Assembly (NCBI GenBank): GCA_963543835.1
Contig: CAUUCY010000048.1
Span: 1-14,813 of the forward strand
Length of the DNA: 14,813 nucleotides
From: Cryptobacteroides sp963543835
GTDB taxonomy: Bacteria; Bacteroidota; Bacteroidia; Bacteroidales; UBA932
Reading direction: 5' to 3'
The position numbers and the translations under genes are program-made. Positions 1 through 6,933 of the stretch are shown here, one piece after another; position 1 is the first letter of the stretch; each line of letters starts with the position of its first letter. The notes beneath the pieces were generated by a model. The model was not told the origin of the DNA. It was given only the letters and a program-made list of their open reading frames with translations, and did not search any database.

Positions 1-77
1 CCTCTCTTTCTATGCGATGCCACCAAATACTTTTGGCAACATTACCTCATTTTTATAAATCAGTGCAAAGCGCCTGT
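1..77. other. Left-edge stretch with no supported gene
   Basis: These 77 bases lie downstream of the stop codon of the leftmost minus-strand gene. On the minus strand only a ten-codon ATG frame is seen, and nothing else recognisable. There is a small CCAAA/TTTGG hairpin but no T-run follows it, so it is not called a terminator. The stretch may be the spacer before a further gene of the same operon outside the window. Confidence 0.4.
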
Positions 78-578
78 TTAGTATCCTTTCTTCAGGAAAA
101 TATGTCTGTAGATGAAAAGCAAGTATCTTCGGAAAGGCAGGAACCAGCGCCAGAGGGTAGCCACAAATTGCAGGGACTTGGATTGCGGAAGGGAAATTCG
201 CCCGTCAGGGCGTATTATATGTATGACTGTGCCGCAAATGTCGCAGGCGCGACAAATTTCCGTGCCCCGCACATTTCCGTCCCCCATAAGCGTGATGCGT
301 GTTTCAGGGGCGAGCCTGCCGTCGGGGAAGATTTCCGGCTCGCGGAACACGCGGTGGAGTACGTAATGTCCGGGAGCGATTTGCGCAAGTACTATGTCGC
401 CTCTGTGGATTGCAGGTATTTTGCGCAGCTCCACGCTGTCCACGCCTCCGCGTATGAAGGGCAGCATGCTGTTGCCTTTGGTGCTTATGGTGACGTCCTT
501 GCCTTTCGCGAGCATTGCGCTTGCGTCTCCGAGTATCACTTCGTTGGGAAGTTCTATTTTATGTGTAGTCAGAGGCAT
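78..578 (-). CDS. S24/S26 family signal-peptidase-like protein
   Basis: This 166-residue protein resembles the S24/S26 serine peptidase family (LexA and signal peptidase I fold). The nucleophile motif GNSMLP is at residues 35-40 (Ser37). A second conserved strand reads HYVLHRV at 71-77, placing His75 where bacterial signal peptidases carry the base Lys; SipW and Sec11 types also use His there. A GDGN motif at 100-103 matches the conserved Asp box. Residues about 138-162 are hydrophobic and arginine-rich and may bind the membrane. The ATG at 578 is preferred over a GTG at 599 because it lies one base after the stop of the HPr-kinase-like gene, which suggests translational coupling. The role is inferred: cleavage of a leader from a peptide or protein handled by the neighbouring kinase-like enzyme. 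The substrate is not visible. Confidence 0.75.
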   Translation of the reverse strand: MPLTTHKIELPNEVILGDASAMLAKGKDVTISTKGNSMLPFIRGGVDSVELRKIPAIHRGDIVLAQIAPGHYVLHRVFREPEIFPDGRLAPETRITLMGDGNVRGTEICRACDICGTVIHIIRPDGRISLPQSKSLQFVATLWRWFLPFRRYLLFIYRHIFLKKGY

Positions 579-579
579 T

Positions 580-1458
580 TTACTCTTTGTTAAGCGCACC
601 CATGCCTTCTGCGCAGGCTCTTGCCGCGTCTTCGTCTGGCAGGCATTCCATTTTGTAGCATCCTATGCCGGCTACGATTTTCTCTATGGTGGCGTGCAGC
701 CCGTCAGCAATCTTAGGCTCGGCTTTGAAGCCCGAGCAGGAGGAGTAGATCATCGCGTAGCTTTCCACGAGCGACATTTTCTTGAGAAGATTGTGCTGTG
801 CCTGCACTATTTGCGCGAAGCCTCCCACGGGAGCGGATATGTTGCGGTAGCATGGTGTCTTTCCGCTCCATGGCGAGCCGTACACATTGATGCGGCCGCC
901 GTCGAAAACCCTGATTACGGGATTGTCGTCGTTCATAAGCAGCGTGTCGGGTATGGCTTTGAGCCATTGGCGCGAATGGGTACTCTTGCCGGCGCCGCTG
1001 TGACCGAGGAAAAGGTAGCCTCTGCCTGCATGACGCACCACGGAAGCGTGCATCTCCAGAGTCCCGAAAGGAGCCGATGAGAATGCATAAAGTATCATCA
1101 GGGCATTGCTGAGGGCGAATGCTCCTGCTGTGAATATTGCAATTTCCGCCATTCTGAAATCTTTGTCTGCCTGCACTTCGCTGCACACTTCCTTGGAGTT
1201 CGGGGGACATACGCGTATGCGCCAGCGACTCTCGTTCCGGGCGATTTCTATGTGCGGCATTCCCTGCTCCGGCTCTTCGTCATAGATTACTTCTGCCTTG
1301 CATTCAGGGAGTTTCTCAACTAATTTCAGCGAGAACAGTAAGTTTTCGGAAGCTTCGCAGCGGAAAGGCTCATAAGGACCGAGCTCTTCCCAAAGTTCGG
1401 AGCCTCCGGGCATTTCAAGTTTGAAATTATGTTCTGCTACTTTAAAGAACTTTTCCAT
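580..1458 (-). CDS. HPr-kinase-like P-loop protein (PqqD/RiPP-type clusters)
   Basis: This 292-residue protein has a C-terminal half like the HPr kinase/PEP carboxykinase P-loop fold. A Walker A motif GHSGAGKS is at residues 152-159, an MNDD acidic pair at 176-178, GSPWSGK at 194-200, and a C-terminal ECLPDEDAA at 271-279. These are typical of the small Bacteroidota proteins often annotated as HprK-like or PEP carboxykinase-like. The first 130 residues are a family-specific region without a recognised motif. True HPr kinase is about 310 residues with a different N-terminal domain and acts on HPr; no HPr gene is here, so that role is unlikely. Homologues occur beside PqqD-like and S26 genes, and in some lasso-peptide clusters they phosphorylate the precursor. 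The next gene downstream is an S26 peptidase, which fits. The start lies 9 bases after the yidD stop. Confidence 0.7.
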   Translation of the reverse strand: MEKFFKVAEHNFKLEMPGGSELWEELGPYEPFRCEASENLLFSLKLVEKLPECKAEVIYDEEPEQGMPHIEIARNESRWRIRVCPPNSKEVCSEVQADKDFRMAEIAIFTAGAFALSNALMILYAFSSAPFGTLEMHASVVRHAGRGYLFLGHSGAGKSTHSRQWLKAIPDTLLMNDDNPVIRVFDGGRINVYGSPWSGKTPCYRNISAPVGGFAQIVQAQHNLLKKMSLVESYAMIYSSCSGFKAEPKIADGLHATIEKIVAGIGCYKMECLPDEDAARACAEGMGALNKE

Positions 1459-1467
1459 ATCGATATT

Positions 1468-1701
1468 TTATGGCACGGGGTCATAGCCTGAGCCGCCGAA
1501 AGGGTGGCAGCGGAGCAGACGTCGTGCGCTAAGGTATAATCCTTTGAAAGGACCATGCTTGCGGAAAGCCTCGAGGGCGTACTGCGAGCAGGTCGGGGTG
1601 AAGCGGCAGCTGGGCGGGAAGATATGCGACAGGCATATCTGATAGAATCTGATGAGCGCCACAAACGGAAAAATGAGTATTTTCTTCACAAATTCTCTCA
1701 T
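1468..1701 (-). CDS. yidD: Membrane protein insertion efficiency factor YidD
   Basis: This 77-residue protein is the YidD family, a small membrane-associated factor that helps YidC insert inner-membrane proteins. The diagnostic run is present: CRFTPTCSQYALEAF at residues 32-46, with the conserved cysteines, then a KHGPFKG segment, then RLLRCHPFGGSGYDPVP at 61-77, the family's typical C-terminus. An amphipathic or hydrophobic N-terminus (residues 5-29) fits membrane association. The ATG at 1701 is chosen because the homology begins there and because it overlaps the rnpA stop by four bases (ATGA); a longer frame upstream is only the rnpA gene read in another frame. The rnpA-yidD order is widely conserved in bacteria. 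Confidence 0.95.
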   Translation of the reverse strand: MREFVKKILIFPFVALIRFYQICLSHIFPPSCRFTPTCSQYALEAFRKHGPFKGLYLSARRLLRCHPFGGSGYDPVP

Positions 1702-2048
1702 TTTGAAATCTGTTTGAGGAGTTCTGCCATAGAGCTGTGCACAACTTTGCTTTCGGCGATTTCGGGACAGGCGTAGATGAAAAGTATTTCGAATGTCTTT
1801 CCTCCCATCAATCCGCGCTGTGTACGATAAGCCTCGCGTATGCGGCGTTTCATAAGATTGCGCTTTACTGCGCGTCTGAATATTTTTTTGGGGACGGAGA
1901 CCATTATCTTGGACTCGTCCGAAGGACGGAAGCAGAATTTGAGGCATCCGGCGCTACCGTAACACCCCTCGCGCAACAGTTTTGCTATCGCGATTCTGCC
2001 CTTGAGAATAGAGCTTTTCGGGAGAGTATTTCCTATAAGCTCCGACAT
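1698..2048 (-). CDS. rnpA: Ribonuclease P protein component
   Basis: This 116-residue basic protein is the protein subunit of RNase P, which with the catalytic RNA trims the 5' leader of pre-tRNAs. The family signature is VKRNLMKRRIREAYR at residues 61-75, preceded by IMVSVPKKIFRRA, the strand and helix that contact RNA. Length is normal. It starts 9 bases after the hemD stop and ends in an ATGA overlap with yidD, so the three are probably one transcript. In many phyla rnpA lies beside rpmH and dnaA; linkage to hemD is usual in Bacteroidota. No rnpB RNA gene was recognised in the window. Confidence 0.95.
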   Translation of the reverse strand: MSELIGNTLPKSSILKGRIAIAKLLREGCYGSAGCLKFCFRPSDESKIMVSVPKKIFRRAVKRNLMKRRIREAYRTQRGLMGGKTFEILFIYACPEIAESKVVHSSMAELLKQISK

Positions 2049-2057
2049 TATGCTGGT

Positions 2058-2801
2058 TTAATTATTTTGCTTTAGATATTGTTCAAGAGTCATTACGACT
2101 GAAGGACATTCAGGAGTAGGAGCCTGAATCTCAATCTTGAGGCCTGCATCGGTCATTGACTTCACTACATTCTTGCCGAAAGATACGAACTTCAAGCCAC
2201 CCTGCCTGAAATCATGGAAATTCTCGAACAGCGACTGCACATCGTTGGGGTTGTAAAGCACTGCCATATCGTAGTCGTCGAGCTTTACATCCCTGATGTC
2301 CTGCACTACCGATTTTACGAATACCGCCACATTGTAGTCAAGTCCTTTCTTGTCGAAAAGGCTTGTCAGAGCATCGTTATTTGAGTTTTCCACAGCCGTT
2401 ATCAGGAATTTCTCCTTGGCATGTCTGTCTGTGATGAGAGCCACAACGGACTCGGGAGTCGCCGTGCCGAAGAAGATTTTGCGCTTGCGGTACACTATGT
2501 GCTTCTGCAGGTACATTGCAACAGCCTCTGAAGTGCAGAAATATTTCATCGTTTCCGGAACTTTCACGCGAAGTTCGTCGCATAGTTGAAAGTATGCGTC
2601 TATGACGTGTCTTGAGGAGAAAACCACTGCGGTGTACGCAAGCAGATCCACTCTTTGAGCCCTGAACTCTCTTGAAGAGAGCGCCTCGATTGCAAAGAAA
2701 GGTCTGAAGTCTATGCTTACTCCGTATTTCTCTGTGAGGGCATTATAAGGGGCTATGTTTTGAGGGGCTTTCTGCGAAATAATAATCTTCTTGATGCTCA
2801 T
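2058..2801 (-). CDS. hemD: Uroporphyrinogen-III synthase
   Basis: This 247-residue protein matches the HemD4 family, which closes hydroxymethylbilane to uroporphyrinogen III with inversion of ring D, the branch point of haem, sirohaem and corrin synthesis. The family is poorly conserved in sequence. What is seen is the two-lobed alternating pattern: an N-terminal lobe starting KKIIISQKAP, a linker with AVVFSSRHVIDAYF near 58-71, a central region FFGTATPESVV near 110-120, and a C-terminal AVLYNPNDVQSLFE near 180-193, where the family usually has a (F/V)tSp(S/N)-like turn. The position directly upstream of rnpA and yidD and downstream of a DUF4271 gene is the standard Bacteroidales arrangement and supports the call. 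No other haem gene is present here. Confidence 0.85.
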   Translation of the reverse strand: MSIKKIIISQKAPQNIAPYNALTEKYGVSIDFRPFFAIEALSSREFRAQRVDLLAYTAVVFSSRHVIDAYFQLCDELRVKVPETMKYFCTSEAVAMYLQKHIVYRKRKIFFGTATPESVVALITDRHAKEKFLITAVENSNNDALTSLFDKKGLDYNVAVFVKSVVQDIRDVKLDDYDMAVLYNPNDVQSLFENFHDFRQGGLKFVSFGKNVVKSMTDAGLKIEIQAPTPECPSVVMTLEQYLKQNN

Positions 2802-2832
2802 TTAACTAACTTTTAAAATACTGTGAGTGCTG

Positions 2833-3459
2833 TCAAAGCACCGCCACCGCTGCCAGCAGCAGACCGGTGGGAACTATTTCAAGGGCGCAAATGTACAAAA
2901 AAGTAATGAAAGGAGAGCATTTTGAAGCCAAAATTTGCGTTTTTCTTACAAGCGCAATGAAATATGACAGCCCTATTTCGACATAGAAGACGATTTTTAT
3001 AACGGATTCACTGACACCGAGAAACGAGAGAATGCCTAAGGAAACAAGCAGTAAAACGCAGCCGAGGATGATGTAGTTTCTGACACAGTATTTGGCGGCA
3101 TTGAAGATAGAGCGTCTCTCGTGTCTGCCCAGAGTTATATATGACGCGAGTTCGCGCACGCCCAGGTAAATCATTATTACTCCTATGACCGCTATAGGGC
3201 GCAATTCTGCGTCGAGTCCGTATATGAATGAAGGCACTCCAAAATCATAACGCAGAGCGAGTAGGGCTATGACGGCTACGGATATTGCGGAATAGTAGTT
3301 CCTTATCCTCATCTGCGAGATATTGTCCTGTATGTAGACATTCTCTTTCCAGAAAGTCAGGCAATTGAACAGGACAGGCATGATGTTGATGAGATTGCGT
3401 ATATTCACCAGCACCAGCACCACCAGGGCTATTACGGATATGCTCCAGACTATCCCCAT
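2833..3459 (-). CDS. DUF4271 polytopic inner-membrane protein
   Basis: This 208-residue protein is recognised as the Bacteroidota DUF4271 family by its hydropathy pattern and by its place immediately upstream of hemD. About six membrane segments are visible: residues 2-20, 57-70, 88-106, 128-148, 152-171 and 183-207. Short basic loops separate them (for example GRHERRS at 111-117). No catalytic motif is evident and the function is unknown. The ATG shares one base with the stop of the SUI1-like gene (TGATG), so the two are likely co-translated. A 31-base gap separates its stop from hemD. A short CACCAG-type run in the DNA at about 3409-3425 simply encodes a Leu-Val repeat in the first membrane helix. 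Confidence 0.75.
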   Translation of the reverse strand: MGIVWSISVIALVVLVLVNIRNLINIMPVLFNCLTFWKENVYIQDNISQMRIRNYYSAISVAVIALLALRYDFGVPSFIYGLDAELRPIAVIGVIMIYLGVRELASYITLGRHERRSIFNAAKYCVRNYIILGCVLLLVSLGILSFLGVSESVIKIVFYVEIGLSYFIALVRKTQILASKCSPFITFLYICALEIVPTGLLLAAVAVL

Positions 3460-3803
3460 CAGTTTCCCCTCTTTGCCTTGTAACCCATATTCGTGAGAAT
3501 TTGTGTGATCTTGTCGCGCAAATCCCCCTGAACGGTGATTTCACCGTCTTTTGCCGTACCCCCGACCCCGCACTTGACTTTCAGATGCTTGCCCAAAGCC
3601 GCGAGATCTTCCTGTGTGCCGACAAAACCCTTGACAAGCGTAACCTGTTTACCTGCGCGCCCGCTTCTGTCAATGCTCACTATGAGTTTCTGCTGCGCGG
3701 GGGCGAGGGTTGCCTGCTCTTCCTGCCTTTCCTCCTCGTATTTGAAGTCAGGGTCGGTGGAGAAGACCACGCCCAAACGCTTTTTCCAATCATTATCTGC
3801 CAT
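3459..3803 (-). CDS. SUI1/eIF1-like translation factor (YciH family)
   Basis: This 114-residue protein carries a SUI1 domain at about residues 39-113, with RSGRAGKQVTLVKGF at 47-61 and LKVKCGVGGTAKDGEI at 74-89, followed by VQGD and a final NMGYKAKRGN. SUI1 proteins are the bacterial and archaeal relatives of eIF1, which guards start-codon choice; in bacteria (YciH) the role is less settled. The first 38 residues are acidic and probably flexible. The ATG at 3803 is preferred to one at 3851, since the family begins near it and since a TAnnTTTG promoter box ends only eight bases upstream of it. It is the first gene of the seven-gene leftward block, giving the block a translation and RNA-processing flavour. 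Confidence 0.92.
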   Translation of the reverse strand: MADNDWKKRLGVVFSTDPDFKYEEERQEEQATLAPAQQKLIVSIDRSGRAGKQVTLVKGFVGTQEDLAALGKHLKVKCGVGGTAKDGEITVQGDLRDKITQILTNMGYKAKRGN

Positions 3804-3806
3804 AGT

Positions 3807-3839
3807 CTTGCAAAGATAGCTAATCCTTTTGTATATTTG
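3807..3839 (+). promoter_or_regulatory. Candidate Bacteroides-type promoter of the GT117-lepA operon
   Basis: TATATTTG at 3832-3839 matches the TAnnTTTG -7 consensus, and CTTG at 3807-3810 serves as a -33 element (consensus TTTG) with a 21-base spacer. The predicted start is near 3844, giving a leader of about 17 bases that holds an AGGAG ribosome binding site at 3853-3857 ahead of the ATG at 3861. Confidence 0.6.
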
Positions 3840-3843
3840 CAGG
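3811..3843 (-). promoter_or_regulatory. Candidate Bacteroides-type promoter of the SUI1-hemD-rnpA block
   Basis: Read on the minus strand, TATCTTTG (3818 to 3811) fits the TAnnTTTG -7 consensus exactly. The -33 element is weak: CCTG at 3843-3840 with a 21-base spacer. Transcription would start near 3806, only about three bases before the ATG at 3803, so the transcript would be nearly leaderless. This promoter occupies the same DNA as the divergent promoter for the GT117 gene. Confidence 0.5.
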
Positions 3844-3860
3844 TTATACAACAGGAGATT

Positions 3861-6800
3861 ATGAATAAAAAGAATTTTCGCTTATGGAATTATTTCACCG
3901 CGGCAACGGTGTTTGTGATTTCCGCAGTGACATATCTTTCCACCATAGAGCCTACCGCTTCTTTTTGGGATTGTGGGGAGTTTATAGCATCGTCATACAA
4001 ACTTGAAGTGGGGCACCCTCCCGGGAACCCCGTATTCCAGCTTTTTGCCCGTGTATGTACTCTTTTCGGAGACAATATGCACGCTGCGGTACTCGTGAAC
4101 TCCATGAGCGCCCTTTGCTCGGCACTGACCATTTTCCTGCTCTATTTCACCATAGTTTTCTTTGCAAAAAGGCTTGTGGGGAAGCAGGAAAACGGGGAAT
4201 ACAGCCTCGGCGGAGCCATAATAATTTTCGGCAGCTCCGCTGTCGGTGCATTGGTATATTGCTTCTCCGACACTTTCTGGTTCTCGGCGGTGGAGGGCGA
4301 AGTTTATGCGATGTCTTCGTTGTTTACGGCACTTGTGGTGTGGGCGATGACAAAATGGTATGACGAGGCGGAGCTGCCGCGTGCCAATCGCTGGATAGTT
4401 TTCATATGCTTTATGATGGGTCTGTCCATAGGTATACACCTGCTCAATCTTCTTGCGATACCCGCACTCGTCTTCATGTACTATTACAGGATGCGCGAGG
4501 ACGGCAAATATTCCATGAAAGCCCTTTGCGGAATCACTCTGCTGTCCTTTCTCATCATAGCCCTGCTGTTTTTCTTCTTCGTGCCTTATTTCCCGAAGCT
4601 TGCAGCGTATGTGGACCTGTTATCCGTGAATGTGCTTGGGATGCCTTACAATGTGGGCGCGGCATTTTTCCTGCTCTCTTTCCTCGGGCTCTGCTTCTGG
4701 GGGCTTTTCAGAACTATGCGCAAGGGAAAGGTTTTCCTTAATACTCTTATCCTCTGCGTGACGACTATAACCATAGGATTTTCGCTTTTCAGCATAGACG
4801 TTATCCGCTCTTCTGTAAAGACTCCTACAAACGAATACCAGCCTGACAATGCCTTCACTCTCGTAAGATACCTTTCCCGCGAGCAGTACGGCAAGACTCC
4901 GCTTCTGTACGGCCAGTATTTCGATGCTCCGTATGATCTCAAAGAAGGCACTTATTGGGCTCCTGTGGGCGGGAAATACAAGAAAGTCCCGAGTCCTATC
5001 GATGCCGACTATAAGGATGCGGGCAAGATGCTCTTCCCGCGCATGTGGAGCAGCGATGCGAAACATGTGGACTTCTATCTGAAATATACCGGAGGAAAAG
5101 GAAAGAGGGTGGCAGGAGCGACATATCCCAGGCCTTCTTTCGGCGACAATCTCAAATTCTTTTTCGACTATCAGTTGAACTGGATGTATTGGCGCTACTT
5201 TATGTGGAATTTTGCAGGAAGACAGAATGACATACACAGCCCTGTACCCGGAGATATTTTCAATGGCAACTGGGAGTGCGGCATAAAGGCAATAGATGAT
5301 TTCCGTCTCGGAGACCAGACCGACGCTCCTGCCATATTGAAAGAAAACAAGGCTAAGAACCATTATTATCTTCTTCCTCTCCTGCTTGGTTTGCTGGGGC
5401 TGTTTTTCCAGTTCGACAGGGATAAGAGAGGCACCTGGCTGGTGTTCCTGCTGTTTTTCATGACAGGTATAGCCATAGTGCTTTATCTCAATCAGCCGCC
5501 TTATCAGGTGCGCGAGCGCGATTATGCCTATGCGGGCTCGTTCTACGCCTTTACGATTTGGATAGGGCTCGGGGTCGCAGCCCTGTATTCATGGATTAAC
5601 GAAGCCTTGAAGGGCAGAGGGGCGACTGCGGTGGCTTCGCTCTCTGTGGCGGCGTGCCTTTTCGTTCCTGCCCTTATGGCTGCGCAGAATTGGGACGACC
5701 ACAACAGAAGCAATCGCTACACTTCAACGGAAATAGCGACCAATTATCTCAATTCGGCAGGCACCCAAGGCATACTCATAACTCACGGTGACAACGATAC
5801 TTTCCCTCTCTGGTATGCTCAGGAAGTGGAAAATATACGTACCGACGTGCGTATATGCAACACTTCGCTTCTCGGCACGGACTGGCACATAGACCAGATG
5901 AAATATGCGGTCAACGAGTCCAAGCCTCTGCCTCTGAATATAGGTCCGGAGCAGTACCTGTACGGAACTAATGAAATAATACATATCTACGAGGCAAAGG
6001 AACGTGTGCTTCCTCTCAAAGATGTGATAGCCGTGTTCAAGGACCCTCGCCTGAAAATAGGTCTTTCTTCGGGGAAGAAGGTGGATTACATAATATCGAG
6101 GAAGTTCACCATTCCCGTAGACAAGGACAATGTAATCAAATACGGCATACTTGACGAGAAATACCGAGACATCATTCCTGATGAAATAACTCTTGAAATA
6201 CCGAAGGGCAAGGATTATCTCACGAAGCCCGAGCTGTTCATGCTCGATCTTCTTTCGGATTACCGTTGGGACAGACCTCTCCATTTCCTTAATATGGGCG
6301 GAGACTTGAATGTGGGAATAAAGGATTACCTCATGTATGAGGGATACTCCTGCAAGTTCATCCCTATAAAGAACAAGATTTCATCGTCCGATGCGGGCTT
6401 TGTGGATACGGACCACATGTATGAACTTATGCACGGGGTATATAAGCACGATGCCCTGTGCCGGGAGGATTATTTCATAGATTACCAGAATTACTACACC
6501 TTTATGGGTGTCATGAATCTCAGGACTATGTTCAGCACGGCAGCACGCGCTTTCGTGAAAGCGGGCGAGCCCGACAGGGCAAAGGAAATGCTGGACAAGA
6601 GCATGCTTGCGATGCGCAGATTCCCTCTGTGCGGCATCCCTTTCGGATTCACATCCAATGATCTTATGGTACTCGAGCAGATACGCTTGTATTATTCTCT
6701 CGGAGAAAAGGACAAGGCAGATTCCCTTGCGGCGGAATATTGGGAAGAACTCTATAAGAACACGGTTTTCTGGCTTGAATTTTTCGATGTCGCCAAGGAT

Positions 6801-6932
6801 AATTTCGAGCTCTGCGGTCACCTTGTGCACTATCTTATTGACGAGCTCAAGGACGGCGGCAACACGGAGTTTGCGGATTCTGTTGCCGAAAAATACAATT
6901 CTCTGCTGAAAGCGGCTTCAGGCACGGTATAA
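3861..6932 (+). CDS. GT117/DUF2723 (TMEM260-like) membrane glycosyltransferase
   Basis: This 1023-residue protein belongs to the DUF2723 family (glycosyltransferase family 117; the eukaryotic relative TMEM260 is a protein O-mannosyltransferase). The N-terminus has a membrane helix (about 11-29), then FWDCGEFIASSYKLEVGHPPG at 35-55; Asp37 and Glu40 lie in the first outer loop, where GT-C enzymes keep catalytic acids. About eight helices fill the first 315 residues and four more lie near 503-615. A second family motif, HGDNDTFPLWYAQEVE, is near 641-656 in a soluble C-terminal half, which ends in TPR-like helices (about 890-960). The start has AGGAG four bases upstream; longer upstream frames run through the divergent gene. 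The likely role is sugar transfer from a lipid donor to an exported acceptor; the acceptor is unknown. It is followed after one base by a methyltransferase. Confidence 0.85.
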   Translation: MNKKNFRLWNYFTAATVFVISAVTYLSTIEPTASFWDCGEFIASSYKLEVGHPPGNPVFQLFARVCTLFGDNMHAAVLVNSMSALCSALTIFLLYFTIVFFAKRLVGKQENGEYSLGGAIIIFGSSAVGALVYCFSDTFWFSAVEGEVYAMSSLFTALVVWAMTKWYDEAELPRANRWIVFICFMMGLSIGIHLLNLLAIPALVFMYYYRMREDGKYSMKALCGITLLSFLIIALLFFFFVPYFPKLAAYVDLLSVNVLGMPYNVGAAFFLLSFLGLCFWGLFRTMRKGKVFLNTLILCVTTITIGFSLFSIDVIRSSVKTPTNEYQPDNAFTLVRYLSREQYGKTPLLYGQYFDAPYDLKEGTYWAPVGGKYKKVPSPIDADYKDAGKMLFPRMWSSDAKHVDFYLKYTGGKGKRVAGATYPRPSFGDNLKFFFDYQLNWMYWRYFMWNFAGRQNDIHSPVPGDIFNGNWECGIKAIDDFRLGDQTDAPAILKENKAKNHYYLLPLLLGLLGLFFQFDRDKRGTWLVFLLFFMTGIAIVLYLNQPPYQVRERDYAYAGSFYAFTIWIGLGVAALYSWINEALKGRGATAVASLSVAACLFVPALMAAQNWDDHNRSNRYTSTEIATNYLNSAGTQGILITHGDNDTFPLWYAQEVENIRTDVRICNTSLLGTDWHIDQMKYAVNESKPLPLNIGPEQYLYGTNEIIHIYEAKERVLPLKDVIAVFKDPRLKIGLSSGKKVDYIISRKFTIPVDKDNVIKYGILDEKYRDIIPDEITLEIPKGKDYLTKPELFMLDLLSDYRWDRPLHFLNMGGDLNVGIKDYLMYEGYSCKFIPIKNKISSSDAGFVDTDHMYELMHGVYKHDALCREDYFIDYQNYYTFMGVMNLRTMFSTAARAFVKAGEPDRAKEMLDKSMLAMRRFPLCGIPFGFTSNDLMVLEQIRLYYSLGEKDKADSLAAEYWEELYKNTVFWLEFFDVAKDNFELCGHLVHYLIDELKDGGNTEFADSVAEKYNSLLKAASGTV

Positions 6933-6933
6933 T

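Noticed and set aside
394..1080. Plus-strand open frame of 228 codons
   Set aside because: It is antisense to the HPr-kinase-like and S26-like genes and has no family resemblance, no promoter and no ribosome binding site.
3405..3430. Short CACCAG-type tandem repeat
   Set aside because: It is within the DUF4271 gene and encodes a Leu-Val run in a membrane helix; too short to be a meaningful repeat element.
3501..3860. N-terminal extension of the GT117 frame by 120 codons
   Set aside because: The frame is open through the divergent SUI1-like gene, but the promoter at 3807-3839 and AGGAG at 3853-3857 place the start at 3861, where the first membrane helix begins.
4620..5363. Minus-strand open frame of 247 codons
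   Set aside because: It is antisense to the GT117 gene; its hydrophobic stretches mirror codon bias of the real gene and no known family is recognised.
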